A DNA stretch of 36,426 nucleotides from positions 1 to 36,426 of the forward strand of contig DATLYH010000128.1 of assembly GCA_035575035.1 (NCBI GenBank). Reading direction: 5' to 3'. The notes beneath the pieces were generated by a model. That model searched no databases. It saw nothing but the letters and a program-made list of their open reading frames with translations, and was not told the DNA's origin. The translations under genes and the position numbers were made by a program. This DNA is from DATLYH01 sp035575035. Lineage in GTDB: Bacteria > Planctomycetota > Planctomycetia > Gemmatales > Gemmataceae. Of this stretch, positions 31,627-36,426 are shown piece after piece (position 1 is the first letter of the stretch; each line of letters opens with the position of its first letter).

Positions 31627-32598
31627 ATGAACGCACTGTTTACGCTCACTCTCGCCCTGCTCCTGTTCGGGGCGCCCCCGGAAGTGAAATCGCCGCGCCA
31701 ACCGCATCCGCTGGCCCCCAGTCTGCCGCAGCTGACCGACGAGGAAGAAGAAGAACTCGACCGGATCATTGACCGCTTCATCCAGGCCGACATCGGCCTG
31801 CTCCGCGGCACCGAGGCGCAGAAGGCCCGGGCCGACTTCGAGAAGCTGGGTCCGGAGGCTACCTTCGCTCTGATTCGCGGCCTGAATCGGGCGGCCAAGA
31901 TCGAGCACAGCTGCCCCGCCGTGCTCATCGCCAAGAAGCTGGGCCGCATCCTCGGTTCCACCACCGATGTGGAACTGCTCGACTTCGCCCGTGAGAATAT
32001 CGGCCTGGGGGTCGGCCGCTCACGTCACGAGGGGGTCCTTCGGGAGCTGCGTCTGGCCTGTTCGCTGCGGCGAGGCAGAATCGCTGCGAGCGCCGGAGGC
32101 GGGGCTGCCGTGGGGCCGAAACCGCCGCGTGCCATGACGGTCACCGAGTTGGCCGAGGCAGCCGGCAGCGAGCGCGGCCAGCGCCTCAAGGAAGTGCTCA
32201 TCGAGCTGGAACAGCGCCGCGGCGACGAGGTCATCGCCGCCCTGGGCACGGCCGCCGCCAGCTATGAGGGGGACATCCGCCAGCTCGCCCGCGATCTGCT
32301 CACCCGTCACCTGGCACGTCAGCCGGCCGCCGTCCTGAAAGAGAAGCTCAAAGATGACCGGGCCGAGGTGCGCCGGGCCGCGGCCCTGATCATCGGCGTC
32401 CGCGAGCCGCGCCTGGCAGGCGACTTGATCGAGCTGCTTGCCGATAGCGAGGAAAGTGTCCGCGCCGCCGCTCACCAGGCGCTGGTCCGGCTGAGCCGCG
32501 GCGTCGATTTCGGTCCCCGGCCGAACGCCGGCACCGCGGAGCAGGAGGCGGCCATCAAGAAGTGGCGCGAGTGGTGGGCCCGGCAAGCTGGTCGGTGA
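31627..32598 (+). CDS. HEAT-repeat exported protein
   Basis: A 323-aa protein starting at the ATG at 31627 (the open frame upstream is not coding). A signal peptide (LFTLTLALLLFGAPP) leads into a mature Pro-rich stretch, then helical HEAT-like repeats; the clearest is at the C-terminus: LKDDRAEVRRAAALIIGVRE then LAGDLIELLADSEESVRAAA. The middle (GRIAASAGGGAAVGPKPPRA) is low-complexity. HEAT solenoids act as protein-binding scaffolds. The stop TGA at 32596-32598 is 1 nt before the cytochrome ATG, so the two are co-translated, and the HEAT protein may bind the cytochrome in the periplasm; this is inference from position. Confidence 0.85.
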   Translation: MNALFTLTLALLLFGAPPEVKSPRQPHPLAPSLPQLTDEEEEELDRIIDRFIQADIGLLRGTEAQKARADFEKLGPEATFALIRGLNRAAKIEHSCPAVLIAKKLGRILGSTTDVELLDFARENIGLGVGRSRHEGVLRELRLACSLRRGRIAASAGGGAAVGPKPPRAMTVTELAEAAGSERGQRLKEVLIELEQRRGDEVIAALGTAAASYEGDIRQLARDLLTRHLARQPAAVLKEKLKDDRAEVRRAAALIIGVREPRLAGDLIELLADSEESVRAAAHQALVRLSRGVDFGPRPNAGTAEQEAAIKKWREWWARQAGR

Positions 32599-32599
32599 C

Positions 32600-34285
32600 A
32601 TGCGAGGCACACGCTGGCCATCTCTGGTCCTTCTGCTGGCCCTGCTCGCCGCCGCGGGGATCATCGCCAACCGATGGTTCACGGCCGGTCCGCGCCCCGA
32701 TCCGACCCGCGGATTCATCCCTTCCCGCATCCCCGGCGAACTCGGGCCGATCATGGGAGAAGTCATGGACGGCGACACCCCTGTAGCCGGCGCCCGTGTC
32801 CGCTTCAAGGGCGACCTCCAATCCGTTCTGACCGATGCCCAGGGCCGGTTTCGCCTGCCGCCCCCGCCGACCCCTTCCTCGCGCGTGACTGCCTGGAAAG
32901 AGGGTTATTTGATTGCCGGGGCGCGGGCCGACTCGGTCCCGCTCCGGATCAACCTGAGGCGCTTGCCGGCGGAGGACTGTGAGCGCTACGCCTGGGTTGA
33001 CCCGACGCCCGACCCAGCGGCCCGACAAAACTGCGGCAACTGTCACGGCGAGATCTACCGCGAATGGGCACAGAGCGGCCACGCCCGCGCGGCGACCGGC
33101 CGACACTTCCGCAACCTTTACGACGGCACCGACTGGGACGGCAGACCCGGGGCCGGCTGGAGCCTGCTCGATCAGCACCCCGACGGCGCCGGCGTCTGCA
33201 CCGCTTGCCATGCACCAACGGTTCCCTTTGATGACCCCGCTTACTACGACCTGCGTCAGGTCCGGGGAGTGGCCGCCCTTGGCGTGCATTGCGATTACTG
33301 CCACAAGGTAGCGGACGCCGGCGGCGGCACCATCGGCCTGACGCACGGTCGGTTCGGAATGAAGCTGCTGCGGCCCCCCCTCACCCCTACCCCTCTCCCC
33401 TCCGAAAGGGAGAGGGGAAAGACTGCTTCTCTCCTCTCCCCCGCTTCGGGGGAGAGGGGTAGGGGTGAGGGGGCACAGCTTTTCTTCGGTCCACTTGACG
33501 ATGTGGACCGCGGAGAGGACGCTTACTCGCCGCTGTACCGTGACAGCCGATACTGCGCCTCCTGCCACGAGGGGACGATTTTCGGCGTCCACGTCTATGG
33601 CACCTACTCCGAGTGGCTGGAAAGTCCCGCCCGCCGCGCCGGCCAGCACTGCCAGCATTGCCACATGGCGCCGACCGGCCGACTCACCAACCTCGCCCCC
33701 GGCAAGGGAGGCATCGAGCGCGACCCCGGGACGCTGGGCAACCATCTCTTCTTCGATGTCGGCCTGCGCGAGATGCTGCGCGACTGTCTCCAGGTGGCGG
33801 TGGAGTTGACAACGGTGGCCGGTGGCGTGCGAGCGGACGTCGAGGTGCGGGCGGAGCGCGTCGGCCACCGGGTGCCGACCGGGTTCATTGACCGCCACCT
33901 ACTTCTGGTGGTGCAGGGAGTTGGTCCGGACGGCCGGCTGCTCCCCGCCCGGGATGGCCCCACGCTGCCCGAGGCCGCGGGCCGGGAGTTGAGTGGCCAG
34001 CCCGGCCGGCTGTATGCCAAACTCCTGAAGGATTTCGAGGGCCGCTCCCCCGCCCCGTTCTGGAAGGCCGATCCTTCCTTCGTTGACACCCGGCTGCACC
34101 CCGCTCAGCCCGACCGCTCGGCATTCACCTTCCCGGCCGGGCTGGACCATGTCCGCGTCCGCCTGATCTACCGGCGCTTCTGGCAGGAGGTGGTCCAGGT
34201 CAAGCGCTGGCCCGACAATGAGATCATCCTCCTTGACCGGATCGTGAGCGTTCGGCAGAAGCGGTGGTCTGCGGCTCTCCGCTGA
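32600..34285 (+). CDS. Pentahaem c-type cytochrome with carboxypeptidase-regulatory-like domain
   Basis: A 561-aa protein with an N-terminal membrane/signal segment (WPSLVLLLALLAAAGIIAN), a carboxypeptidase-regulatory-like beta domain at ~50-115 (PVAGARVRFKG, VLTDAQGRFRLP), and five CXXCH haem sites with Cys at 145, 200, 231, 319 and 351, of the cytochrome c554-like type. The C-terminal ~180 residues form a beta-rich domain with HRVPTGFIDRHLLL, common in multihaem proteins. Located in the periplasm or on its membrane, it should carry electrons; the partner is unknown. Residues ~257-293, between haem 3 and haem 4, are encoded by a palindromic element. The ATG follows the HEAT-gene stop by 1 nt; the stop lies within an 18-bp palindrome shared with gyrB's stop. 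Confidence 0.9.
   Translation: MRGTRWPSLVLLLALLAAAGIIANRWFTAGPRPDPTRGFIPSRIPGELGPIMGEVMDGDTPVAGARVRFKGDLQSVLTDAQGRFRLPPPPTPSSRVTAWKEGYLIAGARADSVPLRINLRRLPAEDCERYAWVDPTPDPAARQNCGNCHGEIYREWAQSGHARAATGRHFRNLYDGTDWDGRPGAGWSLLDQHPDGAGVCTACHAPTVPFDDPAYYDLRQVRGVAALGVHCDYCHKVADAGGGTIGLTHGRFGMKLLRPPLTPTPLPSERERGKTASLLSPASGERGRGEGAQLFFGPLDDVDRGEDAYSPLYRDSRYCASCHEGTIFGVHVYGTYSEWLESPARRAGQHCQHCHMAPTGRLTNLAPGKGGIERDPGTLGNHLFFDVGLREMLRDCLQVAVELTTVAGGVRADVEVRAERVGHRVPTGFIDRHLLLVVQGVGPDGRLLPARDGPTLPEAAGRELSGQPGRLYAKLLKDFEGRSPAPFWKADPSFVDTRLHPAQPDRSAFTFPAGLDHVRVRLIYRRFWQEVVQVKRWPDNEIILLDRIVSVRQKRWSAALR
33376..33473. repeat. Perfect 25-bp inverted repeat inside the cytochrome gene
   Basis: Arms 33376-33400 and 33449-33473 are perfect 25-nt reverse complements (CCCCCTCACCCC followed by TACCCCTCTCCCC on the left). 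Two smaller hairpins lie inside: CTCTCCC with GGGAGAG around 33393-33417, and CTCTCCCCC with GGGGGAGAG around 33434-33456. Translated in frame it gives LTPTPLPSERERG and LLSPASGERGRGEG. Dispersed elements of this kind are usually intergenic. Confidence 0.95.
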
Positions 34286-34301
34286 GCGAAGCGCTTCGCT
34301 C
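34284..34301. terminator. Perfect 18-bp palindrome between convergent stop codons
   Basis: GAGCGAAGC-GCTTCGCTC is a perfect palindrome at 34284-34301. The cytochrome TGA (34283-34285) and the gyrB stop (34300-34302 on the minus strand) both overlap its ends, so it fills the whole gap between the two convergent genes. It may act as a two-way terminator, although there is no T-run. Confidence 0.55.
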
Positions 34302-36219
34302 ACACATCCAATTCCTCGACCACCGCCAGGGCGGCCGAGTCCATGATGAAGCGGTAGCGCTGGGCCGGATCCTTGCCGAGCAGCTCAACGAATGTCTTGT
34401 CCGCCTCCAGATTGGAGTCGATGTTGACCCGCAAGAGGGTGCGGTTGCGCGGATCAAGGGTCGTCGCGGCCAGCGTTGCCGGCGGCATCTCACCCAGTCC
34501 CTTGAAGCGGGTGATCTCCGGCTTGGCGTTGGCCCGCAGCGAGGCGAGGATCTCTTCCTTGTGGGCATCATCGCGAGCCCAGTAGGTCTCCTTGCCCACA
34601 TCGATGCGGTACAACGGCGGCTGCGCCAGGTAGACGTGTCCCTTGCGGATCAGATCGGTCATGTGCCGGAAAAAGAAGGCCAGCAGCAGTGTGGTGATGT
34701 GGTGGCCGTCGGCGTCGGCGTCCATCAGGAGAATGATCTTGCCGTAGCGCAGCCCCTGGAGGTTGAACTTTTCGCCGGCACCGGTGCCGATGGCGGAGAC
34801 CAGGTCGGCCAACTCGGCGTTGGCCAGCACCTTGTTCAGCGCCAGCCCCTCGGCGTTAAGGATCTTGCCGCGCAGGGGGAGCACGGCCTGCGTCTTGTTA
34901 TTGCGGCCCTGCTTGGCCGAGCCGCCTGCGCTGTCTCCTTCGACGATGAACAATTCCGACTCATCCAGGTCGGTGGAGCGGCAGTCGGCCAGCTTGCCGG
35001 GCAGGTTGAGGCGGCGGGCGGTGACCGACTTGCGCTTGACCTCGACGGCCGCCTCGCGCGACGCCAGCCGGGCCTTGGCCGCCAGGACGATCCGGCCAAC
35101 GATCTGGTCGGCGGCGGTTTTGTTGGCATTCAGCCACGCCTCCAGCGCCGGTCCGACGAAGTTGCTGACCGCGGCCGTCATCTCGGGATTATTGAGTTTC
35201 TCCTTGGTCTGCCCCTGGAACATCGGCTCGCGCACGAAGACCGACAGGATGCCGACGATCCCCTCGCGGATATCCTCGGCGGTGATCTCCAGGCCCTTAG
35301 TCTTGACATCATGCGTCTCCATGTAGTTGCGGATGGCCTTGGCGATGCCCCCCTTGAAGCCGCTCTCGTGCGTGCCGCCGGCCGCGGTGCGGATGCCGTT
35401 GACGTAGGAGCGGATCACCTCATCGGTCGATTCGGTCCACTGCAGGGCCACCTCCATCCTGTCGTCGTTTTGCCGGGCCAGCAGGAAGGGGGCCTCATGG
35501 ACAGCCGGCTTCTGCCCCTCGGCCACCAGCTTGCTCAGGAACTCCGGGAGGCCGCCGGTATGGGTCAGGTCAAGCGTTTCCTTGGTGATCTCGTTCTTGA
35601 AGGTGATCTTCAGGCCATTGTGGATATACGACATATCCTCTAAGTGCTGGCGGATCAGCTGGGGGTCGAAATGGGTGGTCTTGAAGATCTCGGGGTCGGG
35701 CTCAAAGTAGATGGTGGTGCCGTGGCCGCGAAACGGACCAAGCTTCTCGAGTTTGGTGATGGCCTTGCCGCGCTTGAAGGTCTGCTGCCACTCGAAGCCG
35801 TCACGACGGACGGTGGCCACCAGCTTGCGCGACAGGGCATTGACCACCGATGAGCCCACGCCGTGCAGCCCGCCGGAGTGGATGTAGTTGCCCCCCTCGC
35901 CGAACTTGGCCCCCGAGTGGAGCGTGGTCAGGATCAACTCCAGGGCCGGCTTCTTGTACTTGGGGTGAGGGTCAACGGGAATGCCGCGGCCGTTGTCGAT
36001 GACGGTGACGGCATCGCCGGATTTGTGCAGGACAACGGTGATCGAATCGGCGTAGCCGTTGAGGTACTCGTCCACCGCGTTATCAACGATCTCCCAGAGG
36101 AGATGGTGCAGCCCCTTGCTATCCACGCCGCCGATGTACATCGACGGCCGCTTGCGCACCGGCTCCAGGCCTTCCAGGACGGTGATGTCTTTGGCCGTGT
36201 AAGTTGAAACAGTGCTCAT
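34300..36219 (-). CDS. gyrB: Type IIA topoisomerase ATPase subunit (GyrB/ParE)
   Basis: A 639-aa subunit that drives ATP-dependent DNA supercoiling or decatenation with its GyrA/ParC partner. GHKL ATPase motifs are EIVDNAVDEYL, VIDNGRGIPVD and HSGGLHGVGSSVVNALS; the transducer domain follows, and the TOPRIM domain has LFIVEGDSAGGSAKQGRN with PLRGKILN and LMDADADGHHITTLLL for Mg binding. Length is normal for a GyrB/ParE without the E. coli insert. The N-terminus (KRPSMYIGGVDSKGLHHLL) resembles Firmicute-style GyrB and ParE equally, so I cannot separate them. gyrA is not adjacent. The ATG at 36219 is clear. Confidence 0.92.
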   Translation of the reverse strand: MSTVSTYTAKDITVLEGLEPVRKRPSMYIGGVDSKGLHHLLWEIVDNAVDEYLNGYADSITVVLHKSGDAVTVIDNGRGIPVDPHPKYKKPALELILTTLHSGAKFGEGGNYIHSGGLHGVGSSVVNALSRKLVATVRRDGFEWQQTFKRGKAITKLEKLGPFRGHGTTIYFEPDPEIFKTTHFDPQLIRQHLEDMSYIHNGLKITFKNEITKETLDLTHTGGLPEFLSKLVAEGQKPAVHEAPFLLARQNDDRMEVALQWTESTDEVIRSYVNGIRTAAGGTHESGFKGGIAKAIRNYMETHDVKTKGLEITAEDIREGIVGILSVFVREPMFQGQTKEKLNNPEMTAAVSNFVGPALEAWLNANKTAADQIVGRIVLAAKARLASREAAVEVKRKSVTARRLNLPGKLADCRSTDLDESELFIVEGDSAGGSAKQGRNNKTQAVLPLRGKILNAEGLALNKVLANAELADLVSAIGTGAGEKFNLQGLRYGKIILLMDADADGHHITTLLLAFFFRHMTDLIRKGHVYLAQPPLYRIDVGKETYWARDDAHKEEILASLRANAKPEITRFKGLGEMPPATLAATTLDPRNRTLLRVNIDSNLEADKTFVELLGKDPAQRYRFIMDSAALAVVEELDV

Positions 36220-36237
36220 GGATGACTCGTTGCTCTC

Positions 36238-36426
36238 TTACTGTTCGTATCGCTTGGACAGGATCGCGCCTGTCTGGGCATCAATAACGTAATGCGGCCC
36301 GCCCCCCGCCACGCCGGGTTTGGTCAGGTCGTAGTCGATGTGCCAGCCATCATCCCGGAGGACAATCGTGATGCGGTAGCCGGAGAGGTCACGGTAAACC
36401 CTTTCCGCATCGGCCTGGGCGATGGC
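36238..36426 (-). CDS. C-terminal part of a PepSY/NTF2-immunity-like protein
   Basis: Only the last 62 residues fit in the window; the gene begins beyond the right edge. Translating the minus strand from the window end gives AIAQADAERVYRDLSGYRIT, then LRDDGWHIDYDL, then GGGPHYVIDAQTGAILSKRYEQ with the stop at 36238-36240 (written here in pieces). The GGGPHYVIDAxTGxI ending is typical of small NTF2-fold immunity/PepSY-like proteins, whose partners and roles vary. It lies 19 nt upstream of gyrB on the same strand. The function is a guess from the pattern; that the frame is coding is well supported. Confidence 0.7.
   Translation of the reverse strand, partial: AIAQADAERVYRDLSGYRITIVLRDDGWHIDYDLTKPGVAGGGPHYVIDAQTGAILSKRYEQ

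Noticed and set aside
34264..35643. Plus-strand open frame of 459 codons over gyrB
   Set aside because: It is antisense to conserved TOPRIM and ATPase motifs of the gyrB/parE gene; no protein motif is seen.

Overview
The window looks like a chromosomal segment of a high-GC planctomycete, most likely of the Gemmata/Gemmataceae type. This is inferred from gene content; no marker gene was searched. The pointers are a Tat-type DUF1501 protein, a zinc-ribbon/membrane/WD40 protein, several Ala/Pro-rich zinc-ribbon membrane proteins, a tandem-duplicated UvrA (the giant double UvrA is also known from Chlamydiae, same superphylum), and many short GC-rich palindromic repeats. No tRNA, rRNA, CRISPR array, IS element or prophage was recognised.

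Layout. (1) 27-7466, plus strand: folE, an 8-TM protein, a zinc-ribbon membrane protein, a 990-aa FAD/Fe-S dehydrogenase, then moaD, moaE and moaA for molybdopterin. A two-gene HEPN plus BolA-like cassette sits between moaD and moaE. Several genes touch or overlap, so this is probably one or two operons. (2) 7483-8510, minus strand: an ArsR repressor overlapping an SdpI-family membrane protein. (3) 8918-15979, plus strand: a 2353-aa UvrA-UvrA fusion with four ABC ATPase sites and an unusual C-terminal tail holding two related modules. (4) 15989-16584, minus strand: a DUF6941-like protein and a small overlapping ORF. (5) 16727-18518: a NikR-box-like inverted repeat followed by a DUF4198 protein and CbiM, a nickel/cobalt uptake pair. 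(6) 18650-22024, minus strand: a 7-blade WD40 membrane protein and a DUF1501 protein. (7) 22025-23478: sparse region and a zinc-ribbon/TM protein. (8) 23662-27145: an alpha/beta-hydrolase-like secreted protein that has lost its nucleophile serine, then ArsM. (9) 27163-30630, minus strand: HicBA toxin-antitoxin, a YhaM-like exoribonuclease, ClpX and a SHOCT-type membrane protein. (10) 30893-34285, plus strand: a 4-TM protein, a HEAT-repeat protein and a pentahaem cytochrome c. (11) 34300-36426, minus strand: a GyrB/ParE subunit and the C-terminus of a PepSY/NTF2-immunity-like protein cut by the window end.

The strongest unexplained signal is the placement of palindromic repeats. At least five repeat families occur here, and several copies lie in frame inside otherwise conserved genes: four places in uvrA, the interdomain linker of the FAD/Fe-S dehydrogenase, and the cytochrome (a perfect 25-bp inverted repeat). 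They fall at domain boundaries or surface loops and lengthen the proteins without breaking them, much like Rickettsia palindromic elements. The second main candidate is the HEPN/BolA-like gene pair inserted in the molybdopterin genes, which has the architecture of a toxin-antitoxin module.
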